Position numbers and translations under genes: made by a program | Notes under the pieces: generated by a model | Seen by the model: the letters and a program-made list of their open reading frames with translations, nothing else | Database searches by the model: none | What the model was told of the DNA's origin: nothing | In this document: positions 54,439 to 62,428 of the stretch, in pieces | Position numbering within the stretch: the stretch's first letter is position 1 | Layout: the number at the start of each line of letters is the position of its first letter | From: Croceibacterium_A sp044506885 | GTDB lineage: Bacteria; Pseudomonadota; Alphaproteobacteria; Sphingomonadales; Sphingomonadaceae | Direction of reading: 5' to 3' | Assembly: GCA_044506885.1 (NCBI GenBank) | Contig: JBIQKC010000015.1 | Coordinates: 1-64,000, forward strand | DNA: 64,000 bases

Positions 54439-54667
54439 TGGCCGATCGGCTCCCGCTCTTTCCGACAGGGCGCCGCTGACGCAACAAGCCGCGCCCACGG
54501 GACCAGGCAATGCCTGTCCGGCGAGCGCAGCTTGCGCATTGGCGTCATCGAGACCCCATCCGTTCCCAGACACCGCGCCCCCGGCGGTGTCCTCCCGTTA
54601 ATGAAGGCGTCAAAACGCGGCGGAAGGGATCACCCAGATCGCTGTTTTCGGATTCTTTTTTGCGATG
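54439..54667 (-). promoter_or_regulatory. Leader between kinase stop and giant-gene start, with 8-bp hairpin
   Basis: GACACCGC (54569-54576) and GCGGTGTC (54584-54591) form a perfect 8-bp stem with a 7-base loop. On the minus strand GGGAGG (54591-54596) lies directly upstream of the stem. A GTG at 54573-54571 lies in the stem and opens the same frame. This looks like a structured leader that could control translation of the giant gene, or mask an upstream start. No T-run follows, so it is not a standard terminator. I see no convincing -35/-10 pair. Confidence 0.5.
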
Positions 54668-57073
54668 TCAGGGTTGGGCCAGGATCGCGAACGATTCCAC
54701 GGGTTCTCCGGCAGCGCAGCGCGCGAGGTTCGCCTGCACCCCCGGCCGCAGCGAACCGAGCCATTCGAGCAGGGCCTCGCGCTCCTCCAGCTCCGCCATC
54801 AGCTCCTCGGCCTCGGCCCAGCTCCGGCAGGCCCCCTCGCGCTCGCGCGCCTTGCGGTAGATCGTGCCGAGGATCGCCTTGCCGTAAGCGACTTCGGTCA
54901 GCGTTATGGTCTTGCGGTCGGCCCTGATCTTGGCCTCGCGCGCGGCGACGATCGCGCTTTGCCGCTCGATCGCCTCGGCATGCCGTCCCGAGTTCGACAG
55001 GAAGTCCGCTTCCGCCTCGCGCATCCGTTCGGCGAACGTGACCAGCGCGTGGTCGGCTTCCTCGATCGACATCAGGCGATCGGCTGTATCGAGCCCCTGG
55101 AGCAGGAGCTGTTCCGCCTGCGCCGTCGCGCCGCCGTTGGCGGCCGCCACGTATCCGTAATAGGCATTCCACGCCCGGCGATAGAGAACCTCCGGGTCGT
55201 TCGGGAAATCCTTCTCCATCTCGCCGAACAGGCGATCGGCCTTCAGGTATCCCTGCACGGCCATCCGCAACGGGCCGGGAGCGCCATCGTTGTGCAGCAC
55301 GACAGCGCGATAGTTCTCGGCCAGCGCCCTGTCGAAACGCTCCTCGTATCCGCCGCGCTTGTCCTGCGGCCAGTCCGCGAGATCGGCTTCGATGAGGTCG
55401 GCGTATCGCGTGAGGCCCGCGTTATCGAGCTCGAGGTCGTTCGTCTCCAGCGCGGCGAGCCGCGCCGACCTGCGCGCATCCATCCAGTTCCAGTCGCGCT
55501 CCGCGGCCGGCGCCTCCTCGAGCGTGGCTTCGGCCCTGGCGATCGCCGCCAGCGCCTTCTTGGTGTCGTTCTCCCAATGCGTGAACAGCAGCGCGCGATA
55601 GGACAGGGTCTGCGCCAGCCCGGCCTGCGCGCCCGCGACGCCTTCCTCGGCCAGCCGGACGAAGATCCGTTCAGCCCGGTCGAGGTTCTCGATCGCGTCC
55701 TTCGGCTCGCCGAAGTTCGGCCGCGCCGGAACGCCCTGGATCAACGCCAGGCGGTTGAACCCGCGCGCCGTATCGAGCTGGAGCGCCCGGTCGCTCGACC
55801 GGCCTGCCGCCAGTTCGAGCAGATATGTCTGCGCGCGGTCGGCCAGCGCAAGGCGCGCAACCGTATTGCCAACCACGCTCTGAAGCTCGTCGTACAAGTC
55901 GAACAACTGGAAATTGGCGAGTTCGCGCAACTGGTCAAACCTGTGCTCCGCCACCGCGCGTTCGCGCTCGGCCCGGCTGTAGCCCCATGCCGTCGCCGCA
56001 AGCCCCCCTACCAGCACCACGAGGATCGCGGCCGTCGCCAGCGCCAGGCGCTTCTCGCGCTTCAGGAACTTGCGCAGGCGATACGATCTGGCGACCGAGA
56101 ACGCCGCGATCGGATGATTCCCCTCGAAGCGGGCGAGATCGTCGATCAGTTCGCTGACGCTCGGATAACGGTCGCCGGTGTCTTCCGCCGCCGCCCGCGC
56201 CGCGACCGCGGCAAGCTCCGGTTCGTCGAGATCCTCGATCAGCAGCATCAGGATGCGCCCGAGCGAGTAGATGTCGGTCAGCGTGTTCGACGCCGTGCCG
56301 CGCGCGCGTTCCGGCGCGGCGAAGCCGGGGGTGAGACTGAGGCCGGAAATCGTCGAGACGGCGGTCAGGTCGGATCCGCCGACCTGGGGGCGCGCAATTC
56401 CGAAGTCGATCAGCTTCGCGTGATCGCCGGACGGAACGAGGATGTTGTTAGGGGTCAGGTCGCGATGGATGATCAGGTTCTGGTGCGCGAACTCGACCGC
56501 CAGCGCGACCTGCCGGAACAGCGCCAGGCGGCGCGCCAGCGCGGGCTTTTCCTCGGCCAGCCACTCGCGCAGCGTCCGCCCGTCGATGTACTCCATGACG
56601 ATGTAGGGCTGCCCATCGGCGGTTTCGCCGCCGTCGTAGAGGTGGGCAATATTGGGATGGTTGAGATGGGCGAGGATCTGCCGCTCGCGCCGGAACCGGT
56701 CGACCAGCGCCTCTATCAGCACGCCCGGCTTGATGACCTTTATCGCGACCTGATGCTCGAACCCCGCGCCATCGCGCTCCGCCAGCCACACCGCGCCCAT
56801 GCCGCCGCGGCCGAGCTGCCTGACGATCCGGTAGCCGGGCAGGTCGGGCGGGGCGGCATCTTCGTCGTCGAGCGCGTCGCCGGCGCCGCCAGTGCGAATC
56901 GGCATCGGCTGATCGCGATCCGATCGCAGCAGCTCCATCGCCAGCTTGCGGACCTCGCTCGGAACATCCTCGCGCTCTTCGATAAACGCGACCTGCCCGG
57001 AGCTCGGCAGCTCCAGCGCTTCCTCGAGCAGTCGCATCGCCTGCCGCTCGAGTTCGGCCTCGCGCTCCGTCAT
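54668..57073 (-). CDS. Transmembrane Ser/Thr protein kinase with TPR-like C-terminal region
   Basis: This 801-residue Hanks-type kinase has the glycine loop LGRGGMGAVW (88-97), catalytic Lys112, HRDLTPNN (His203-Asp205; the usual Lys after Leu is Thr), DFG at 223-225 and APE at 253-255. A helix at about 343-364 crosses the membrane. The 430 residues after it are helical and TPR-like, probably periplasmic. The N-terminal 80 residues are helical and acidic. ATG 57073 overlaps the sigma-factor stop (ATGA), so kinase and sigma are made together. By analogy with kinase-linked ECF factors, the kinase probably activates the neighbouring sigma factor. The extracellular signal is unknown. Confidence 0.9.
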   Translation of the reverse strand: MTEREAELERQAMRLLEEALELPSSGQVAFIEEREDVPSEVRKLAMELLRSDRDQPMPIRTGGAGDALDDEDAAPPDLPGYRIVRQLGRGGMGAVWLAERDGAGFEHQVAIKVIKPGVLIEALVDRFRRERQILAHLNHPNIAHLYDGGETADGQPYIVMEYIDGRTLREWLAEEKPALARRLALFRQVALAVEFAHQNLIIHRDLTPNNILVPSGDHAKLIDFGIARPQVGGSDLTAVSTISGLSLTPGFAAPERARGTASNTLTDIYSLGRILMLLIEDLDEPELAAVAARAAAEDTGDRYPSVSELIDDLARFEGNHPIAAFSVARSYRLRKFLKREKRLALATAAILVVLVGGLAATAWGYSRAERERAVAEHRFDQLRELANFQLFDLYDELQSVVGNTVARLALADRAQTYLLELAAGRSSDRALQLDTARGFNRLALIQGVPARPNFGEPKDAIENLDRAERIFVRLAEEGVAGAQAGLAQTLSYRALLFTHWENDTKKALAAIARAEATLEEAPAAERDWNWMDARRSARLAALETNDLELDNAGLTRYADLIEADLADWPQDKRGGYEERFDRALAENYRAVVLHNDGAPGPLRMAVQGYLKADRLFGEMEKDFPNDPEVLYRRAWNAYYGYVAAANGGATAQAEQLLLQGLDTADRLMSIEEADHALVTFAERMREAEADFLSNSGRHAEAIERQSAIVAAREAKIRADRKTITLTEVAYGKAILGTIYRKAREREGACRSWAEAEELMAELEEREALLEWLGSLRPGVQANLARCAAGEPVESFAILAQP

Positions 57074-57612
57074 CCCAGATTGCTCAGACGGTGGCGCAGC
57101 CAGGCGCGGGTGGAAGCCCAGCGGCGCTTCACCGTCGGCTCCGACACGCCGAGGACTTCGGCGATGTCGCCGGTCGACATGCCGCCGAAGAACCGCATTT
57201 CCACGATCTGCGCCCGCTCCGGATCGATTTTCGCCAGGTCGCCCAGCGCGCTCTCGATCATCATCAGGTCGACCGGCATTTCCCATTGGGCGACATTGGT
57301 CGTCAGCGTCATGACCGTGCCGTTGCGCTTCGCCGTGGCGCGTTTGCGCGCTTCGTCGATCAGGATCTGGCGCATCAGGCGTGACGCCAGCGACAGGATG
57401 TGCGCCCGGCTTTGCAGCTCCATCACCTTGAGCCGGAAGAGCTTGAGAATCGCTTCGTTGACGAGGTCGCCGCTCGACAGCGAACAGTTGCGCTCATACC
57501 GCAGGCGCGCGGCCGCGATCTTGCGCAGTTCGCCGCCCAGTGCCAGGAACAGCTCGTTGCCGGCGTCGCGATCTCCGTCCTGCCAATCCGCCGCGAGTTT
57601 CGCGTAATCCAC
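57070..57612 (-). CDS. ECF-type RNA polymerase sigma factor
   Basis: This 180-residue factor has a sigma-2 region starting ADWQDGDRDAGNELF and containing SLSSGDLVNEAILKLF. Its sigma-4 region has MRFFGGMSTGDIAEVLGVSEPTVKRRW, a clear HTH. It resembles the ECF group encoded beside Ser/Thr kinases. Instead of the usual acidic DAED stretch before LVQE, it has SSGD (Ser46, Ser47). In Vibrio parahaemolyticus EcfP, phosphorylation near this place by PpkT2 supplies the missing charge. GTG 57612 (GGGGG six bases upstream) fits family length; ATG 57660 is possible. No anti-sigma gene is present. Confidence 0.88.
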   Translation of the reverse strand: MDYAKLAADWQDGDRDAGNELFLALGGELRKIAAARLRYERNCSLSSGDLVNEAILKLFRLKVMELQSRAHILSLASRLMRQILIDEARKRATAKRNGTVMTLTTNVAQWEMPVDLMMIESALGDLAKIDPERAQIVEMRFFGGMSTGDIAEVLGVSEPTVKRRWASTRAWLRHRLSNLG

Positions 57613-57908
57613 CCGATACCCCCGTAGCTCGTCGCTACGATGCCTTAACCATAACCGCATGACAATCGGCGGTCGCCGACAATTGACGGCAAGGTGCGAG
57701 CATATTCCGATACTTGCTGCTGCAGGGTGGGAAATCGGAGGCGTCCCGAAAGAGGACGCGCGGTCGCCGCGCGTGGAGGCCGTCAGGCACGAAATCACCT
57801 GCCGCCCCATCGCGGGCCGCTCGCGTGCGACCTGGCCCGTTCGCCTGTCCGCCTCCGCATTGTCGGGCAGCTCCGGCATGGTTCCGTCGCAGCTCCTGCG
57901 CCCGGAAC
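57613..57908 (-). promoter_or_regulatory. Gap between outer-membrane factor and sigma gene
   Basis: About 296 bases separate the TolC-like stop from the sigma start. The frame stays open on the minus strand up to 57879, but its composition is not protein-like. GACAAT occurs at 57661-57666 and 57678-57683, around the inverted repeat CGGCGGTCGCCG (57667-57678). This is a candidate operator or promoter element for the sigma/kinase operon. No terminator with a T-run is seen. Confidence 0.35.
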
Positions 57909-59390
57909 TCAGTTGCCCGCCGGCACCGGCGAGGCGCTAGCAGGAGCGACCTGCGCACTCTGCGCGGGTGTTCCGGCGGTGCTCGTGCCGACCGCCTCGG
58001 GACCGGCCGCGCGCCCGAAGTCGACCACGCGAGCTTGCACCTCGTCATAGTGCGCTGTCGGATCGTAGAGGCCGCCGAAATCGAAGTTGAGATCGGCCGC
58101 TTCGGCGCGCCCCATCGCCGCCAGCAGCGCGAAGCCCGCGACATAGGCGTCGCGGCGCGCGGTCAGCAGCGTCACCTCGGCGTTGAGCAGTTCCTGTTCG
58201 GCGTTGAGCCGGTCCAACAGCGGACGCAGGCCCGCCGAGGTTTCGGCGCGCAGCCCGGCGAGCACCCGTTCGTTGGCGCTCACGCCGCGCTGCGCGGCGG
58301 CGATCACCCGCTCCGACGCGCGCCAGTTGGCGAAGGTGGAGCGGGCAGCGGCCACTGTCGCACGTTCGGCGTCGATCGCCTGCTCGATCGCCACGCCTTG
58401 GCGTTCCTGGGCCTGGCGCACTTGCGCCGCGCGCCTGCCGCCTTCGTAGATCGGCAGGCGAAGCTGGACGCCGACGAACGCCGTCGTTCCCTGATCGCCG
58501 TTGCGCGGGCTGGTGCCCGGCGACAGCGAGCCGAGGTAATCGTAGTGGTTGAGCCCGCTGATCGCATTGAGGCGCGGATAGCGCTCGCCATCGGCCGCCT
58601 CGACATCGAACCCGGCCGCCCGCCGCTCCGCGCGCGCGGCGAGAAGGTCGGGATTGTTGTTGAGCGCCGCTGCGACTGCGTCTTCGGGTGTCGCCGGCAT
58701 CTGCGGCAGCGGCGGCGGCGGAACCAGGTCGCCCGGAGGGCTGCCGACGAGCCGGATATAGCTTTCGCGGCTCGCGATCAGGCGCGCTTCGGCCGTTTCA
58801 AGCTGGCTTTCGGCCAGCGACAGCCGCGCTTCCGCCTGCGCCACATCGGTCGGCCCGCGGTTGCCGGCCTGCTGCCGGTCGCTCGTCTCGCGCACGATGA
58901 AGCGCATCACTTCGGTGTTGCGCTGGTTGAGCTGCACCGCCGCTTCGTCGCGCAGCACGTCCATGTATGCGCCCACGACGGCCGTGAACAATTGCGATTC
59001 GGCGCCTCGCAGCCCCATCCTGCTCGCCTCGACGCGCACTTTCGCTGCGGATATGCTGTTGCTCACCGCACCGAACGTGATCAGCGGAACGGTGGCGCTC
59101 AGCTGGCCGATGATCTGCCGGTCGGGATCGGAAAAGAACCCGCTCGCGGTCGGCTCGCCCTTGAGCACGTTTTCCTGATAGGTCGCGGTCCCTTCCACCG
59201 TCGGCAATCCCGCCGCGCGCGCCAGGGGCACATTCTCGTCCGCCGCCCGCACGTTGGCGCGCTGCGCGGTAATCGTCGGATTGTTCCGGTAAGCCGTTGC
59301 CAGCGCTTCCTGTAGCGTCTGGGCCGACAGGGACTGCGGCAGGAACAGGAGGGCGGCGCAGCTCGCACAGAGCGCAGACTTACGGATCAT
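57909..59390 (-). CDS. TolC-family outer-membrane channel protein
   Basis: This 493-residue outer-membrane factor would form the exit channel of a tripartite exporter. A signal peptide ends at SLSAQ (about residue 23). Two OEP repeats follow: the first with LQEALATAYRNNPTITAQRA and PLITFGAVSNSISAAK, the second with AVAAALNNNPDLLAARAERR and QLRLPIYEGGRRAAQVRQAQ. Both have the long coiled coils typical of TolC. A low-complexity Ala/Pro tail closes it. ATG 59390 has AGGGGG about 9 bases upstream. It lies 42 bases after the adaptor gene and is probably in one operon with it; it is the obvious outer channel for the giant protein. Confidence 0.93.
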   Translation of the reverse strand: MIRKSALCASCAALLFLPQSLSAQTLQEALATAYRNNPTITAQRANVRAADENVPLARAAGLPTVEGTATYQENVLKGEPTASGFFSDPDRQIIGQLSATVPLITFGAVSNSISAAKVRVEASRMGLRGAESQLFTAVVGAYMDVLRDEAAVQLNQRNTEVMRFIVRETSDRQQAGNRGPTDVAQAEARLSLAESQLETAEARLIASRESYIRLVGSPPGDLVPPPPLPQMPATPEDAVAAALNNNPDLLAARAERRAAGFDVEAADGERYPRLNAISGLNHYDYLGSLSPGTSPRNGDQGTTAFVGVQLRLPIYEGGRRAAQVRQAQERQGVAIEQAIDAERATVAAARSTFANWRASERVIAAAQRGVSANERVLAGLRAETSAGLRPLLDRLNAEQELLNAEVTLLTARRDAYVAGFALLAAMGRAEAADLNFDFGGLYDPTAHYDEVQARVVDFGRAAGPEAVGTSTAGTPAQSAQVAPASASPVPAGN

Positions 59391-59432
59391 CGAACAATTC
59401 CCCCTGGCTGAAAGTGGACGCGGCGGCGGCGA

Positions 59433-60386
59433 TCATCCCACGCGCTCGCCGGCTTTGAATTCGACCCGGCAGCGAAGCCCGGCAGGGAGCTTGTAGTCGG
59501 GGTTGGGCAGCTTCAGCCGCATGCCGAAAGTGCCGCTGGCGGCATCGAACACGCGGTCGATCACGGTGATCTCGGCAAGGTATTTCCCGCCCACCGGCTC
59601 TTCGGGATAGATCGCGATGCGATCGCCGAGCCTGACGGCATCGAGCTGGGCAATCGGCGCGAAGACCTCGACGTTGAGCGGATCGACCTGGGCGATGGTG
59701 ACGATGTGCGAGGCGTCGGGGCCGCGATATTCGCCGGGCGACATGACCCGCTCGGTCACGATGCCCGCGATCGGGCTGCGCACCGTCTTTTCGGCCATCA
59801 CCCGCTGGGTCTGGACATACTCGAGCCGGGCGACCTGCTGGTCCTGCGCCGCGGCCCGGCGCTCGTCGGCGGCGGCCTTGGCGTTTGCCTGCGCTTCCTC
59901 GACCGCGTCGCGCGCAAGATAGGTGCTGATCTCCTCGCTGCGCTGGCGGACGGCGTCGAGATAGGCGGCGCGGCTTTCGGCCGCGCGCACCGAATAGACG
60001 TTGTTCGCCCGCGCCTGCGCCGCGGCGGCGCCTGCCCGATCGACGTCCGAGCGCAGCTGCGCCACCACCTGGCCACGCCCCACCGTATCGCCGCGCTCGA
60101 CGTAGATCGCCTGGATGACCCCTTCGACACCGCTGTTGACGCGAACGACCTGGCTCGGCTCGATCAGGCAGTCGGTCGGGCGGGCGCTGTCGAGGCCGGG
60201 CGGCGCGAGCGAGGTGGCGAGTTCCTCGGGAAGCGCATCGGCGCTCGCCGGCTGTTCGGCCGCGCGCGCCGGAGCGCTCGCCGCCACGCGCGAACCGTCG
60301 CCGTCGCCTCCACCCAGGACCAGAGCGAATCCGACGATCGCCACGATCGCGGCTCCGCCGATCACCATTGCCCGCTTACGATCCAT
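59433..60386 (-). CDS. HlyD/RND-type periplasmic adaptor protein
   Basis: This 317-residue adaptor has an N-terminal membrane anchor (MVIGGAAIVAIVGFALVLGG), an Ala/Pro linker and a first lipoyl half (VNSGVEGVIQAIYVERGDTV). A helical hairpin rich in Ala, Arg and Glu follows (about 115-200), then the second half (VRSPIAGIVTERVMSPGEY) and a beta-barrel. It would bridge inner membrane and TolC. No inner-membrane pump gene (ABC or RND) accompanies it here, which suggests it works with the chimeric adaptors at 13454-17486. The TolC-like gene follows after 42 bases. Confidence 0.9.
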   Translation of the reverse strand: MDRKRAMVIGGAAIVAIVGFALVLGGGDGDGSRVAASAPARAAEQPASADALPEELATSLAPPGLDSARPTDCLIEPSQVVRVNSGVEGVIQAIYVERGDTVGRGQVVAQLRSDVDRAGAAAAQARANNVYSVRAAESRAAYLDAVRQRSEEISTYLARDAVEEAQANAKAAADERRAAAQDQQVARLEYVQTQRVMAEKTVRSPIAGIVTERVMSPGEYRGPDASHIVTIAQVDPLNVEVFAPIAQLDAVRLGDRIAIYPEEPVGGKYLAEITVIDRVFDAASGTFGMRLKLPNPDYKLPAGLRCRVEFKAGERVG

Positions 60387-60551
60387 CGTTCCCGAACCCC
60401 CTCGGGCGAGGATCGCGCGCGGCGGGATACGTCCCCCGCGGCCCCGGCTCCGCTTTCGATCCCACGCAGGCAGCGCCGGTCCTGGCCCTGCAATCTATGG
60501 CGCGAAATCGCGACGCCGCGGATCAATTTTTTCCGCGCGCCTTCCGGCGGC

Positions 60552-61475
60552 CTATTCGGTTTCTTCGGCCGCCGCTTCCTGCAACCGCAGCTGGCGGTTG
60601 ACGCCCAGGATCTTGGTGATGCCGGGCATGTTGGGAATGTTGTTGTAGACCGCTGCCAGATAGGCGCGATCGAACGTCGTCATCTCCGCCGGCGGCGCCT
60701 CGTCGTCGAACAGCGCCAGGATCGTGTCCATCGGCTGGCCGTCTGCTTCGGCCGGCCGGGTCCGCGCGAACCCGCGCATGGCCGCGTAGTCGGCAAGCTG
60801 GACAAGCGACTTGCCCAGCACCTGATCCATGTCGAACAGCACCACCACCGAAGTGATGTCCTCGCGCGTGGCGAGATAGATCTTCGAATGGGCCATCCAC
60901 ATCTGCGTAACGGGCGGGTCCATCAGCGATTCACGGCGCGGGATCGGCATCCCGTCGCGCGTCCTGGTGGCGGTGTTGGTCCACACCCGTACCGGCCCTT
61001 CTTCCGCCAACAGCGCATTGCGCTCGTGGAGCGGAATATCGCGGAACAGATGGCCGTGCTTGCGCTGCAATTGGGCCAGTTCGCTCTGTCCGTCCCTGAC
61101 GAAGGCGACGATGAAATTGGGCGAGCAGCGCCCGTCGTCCTTGGCCAGCCACATGTCGAGCCGCTCGGCGTGTTCGCGTATGCGGTCGATCACCATGGAG
61201 GCATAGTCGGCCTTCATGCCGATCACCCCCGGACACAGTCGATCCTCGAACCGCGCCAGCGGCAGGTCGTGAAAGTTCTGCGGCCTGGTGATCGCGCGCG
61301 CCTGGCGGCTGATTTCGCTCCTGGTGGGTTCCGCCGCCTTGCCGGTGACGACAATGTCGTCGGTCGCGCCCGCCTCCTGCGCCAGGGCAGGCGCGGCAAG
61401 CGCGCCGCCGAGAAGGGCCGACACGATCGCCATCGCGCCGGGAAAGCCCGGCCACCCTCTCGGTCGCAACGTCAC
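60552..61475 (-). CDS. Secreted protein of unknown function, paralogue of the next gene
   Basis: This 307-residue protein has a signal peptide with a likely end at APALAQ. It shares with the 61472-62251 product the segments CPGV near the start, IPRRES, MWMAHSKIY, QLADYA and FDRAYLAAVYNNIPNMPG. Identity is moderate, so the duplication is old. I do not recognise the family. The GTG start at 61475 overlaps the upstream stop (GTGA), which argues for coupling. A periplasmic or extracellular role is inferred from the signal peptide. Confidence 0.75.
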   Translation of the reverse strand: MTLRPRGWPGFPGAMAIVSALLGGALAAPALAQEAGATDDIVVTGKAAEPTRSEISRQARAITRPQNFHDLPLARFEDRLCPGVIGMKADYASMVIDRIREHAERLDMWLAKDDGRCSPNFIVAFVRDGQSELAQLQRKHGHLFRDIPLHERNALLAEEGPVRVWTNTATRTRDGMPIPRRESLMDPPVTQMWMAHSKIYLATREDITSVVVLFDMDQVLGKSLVQLADYAAMRGFARTRPAEADGQPMDTILALFDDEAPPAEMTTFDRAYLAAVYNNIPNMPGITKILGVNRQLRLQEAAAEETE

Positions 61476-62251
61476 TCCGCCGCCACCGCGCGGGTCGCAT
61501 GCTCCAGATCGGCCAGTCGCGCGCTTCCCGGCATGTTCGGGATGCCGCTGTAGAGTTCGCCGAGGAACCTCCGGTCGAACTCGGTCAACTGCGCCGCCTT
61601 CGGGCTTTCGCCGTCGAACAGCGTCAGGATGGACTCGTGCGCGCCCGGCCGGGGCAATGCCTTCGTCAGGGCCCTGAACGTCGCATAATCGGCCAACTGA
61701 TCGAGGCTGAGATCGCCGACCGCGCCGCGATCGACCAACACCAGCGCGGTGTGAATATCGCGCCGCGTGGCGGTGTAGATCTTGGAATGCGCCATCCACA
61801 TCTCCGTCCGTGGAATCTGCGTCAGCGTCTCGCGCCGCGGGATCGACATCCCGTCGCGCGAATAGTCGCGCGTGCGCAGAAACACCCGCACCGGTCCGGG
61901 CGAATTCATCAGCGCCACCCGCTCCGGCCGCGTGATTTCGGAGAACAGATAGCCTCGCTGGTCCTTGAGCCGTTCCAGGAAGACGCGCCCGTCATCGACC
62001 ATCACGACGAGGATATTCGGGTCGCACGCGCCGTCGGGTGCGAGACGCAGGCCCAGCGTCTCGGCATTTGCGCGAACGCGGCCAACGACAGTTTCGGCCG
62101 CCTCGCGCTTCAGGCCCGCCACACCGGGGCAGACGGGGGCGCTGAACCGCGCCAGCGGCTCGTCCGCGTGCGCGGGGCCGGCCGCCAGCACCGCGCCCAG
62201 CGCGGCTGTCAGGGCCATGGCCAGGGCCGAACGCCGCCGTCGGGTGAACAT
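61472..62251 (-). CDS. Secreted protein of unknown function, first of a tandem pair
   Basis: This 259-residue protein has a signal peptide ending at GPAHAD and the same conserved segments as its downstream paralogue: CPGV, IPRRET, MWMAHSKIY, QLADYA and FDRRFLGELYSGIPNMPG. The conserved WMAHSKIY suggests a functional surface, but no known catalytic motif is visible. ATG 62251 has GGGAG seven bases upstream. It is divergent from 62429. Family not recognised; I consider the gene real from length, signal peptide and paralogy. Confidence 0.78.
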   Translation of the reverse strand: MFTRRRRSALAMALTAALGAVLAAGPAHADEPLARFSAPVCPGVAGLKREAAETVVGRVRANAETLGLRLAPDGACDPNILVVMVDDGRVFLERLKDQRGYLFSEITRPERVALMNSPGPVRVFLRTRDYSRDGMSIPRRETLTQIPRTEMWMAHSKIYTATRRDIHTALVLVDRGAVGDLSLDQLADYATFRALTKALPRPGAHESILTLFDGESPKAAQLTEFDRRFLGELYSGIPNMPGSARLADLEHATRAVAAE

Positions 62252-62428
62252 GCTCGATCTCCCAATCTTCGAGGGCGATTATCAGCCAAGTAGGCTGCGG
62301 GAGCAATTGCGGAATTGTCGCAAATCTTCCCACCCGCACGGGCGATCGAAGGGGCTGGCCTGCGCCCGAAAAAGGCCATAGGAACCCCCTTGAAGGGGTC
62401 AGGAACAGGCTGGAGAGGAGCCAGACCA
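62252..62428. promoter_or_regulatory. Divergent intergenic region with two inverted repeats
   Basis: TTGCG (62307-62311) and CGCAA (62319-62323) form an inverted repeat near the minus-strand gene. ACCCC (62384-62388) and GGGGT (62395-62399) form a hairpin just before the ribosome-binding site of the plus-strand gene. Either could be regulatory. No clear sigma-70 boxes are visible. Confidence 0.35.

Noticed and set aside
54439..54573. GTG 54573 as start of the giant gene
   Set aside because: The extra 45 residues are Ala/Gly-rich without family resemblance, and the GGGAGG is 17 bases away. Not excluded; ATG 54438 is only preferred.
60522..60532. T-run at about 60525-60530 as a terminator
   Set aside because: The run is on the plus strand, where no gene ends. 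For the minus-strand genes it is an A-run, and no stable stem precedes it in the right direction.
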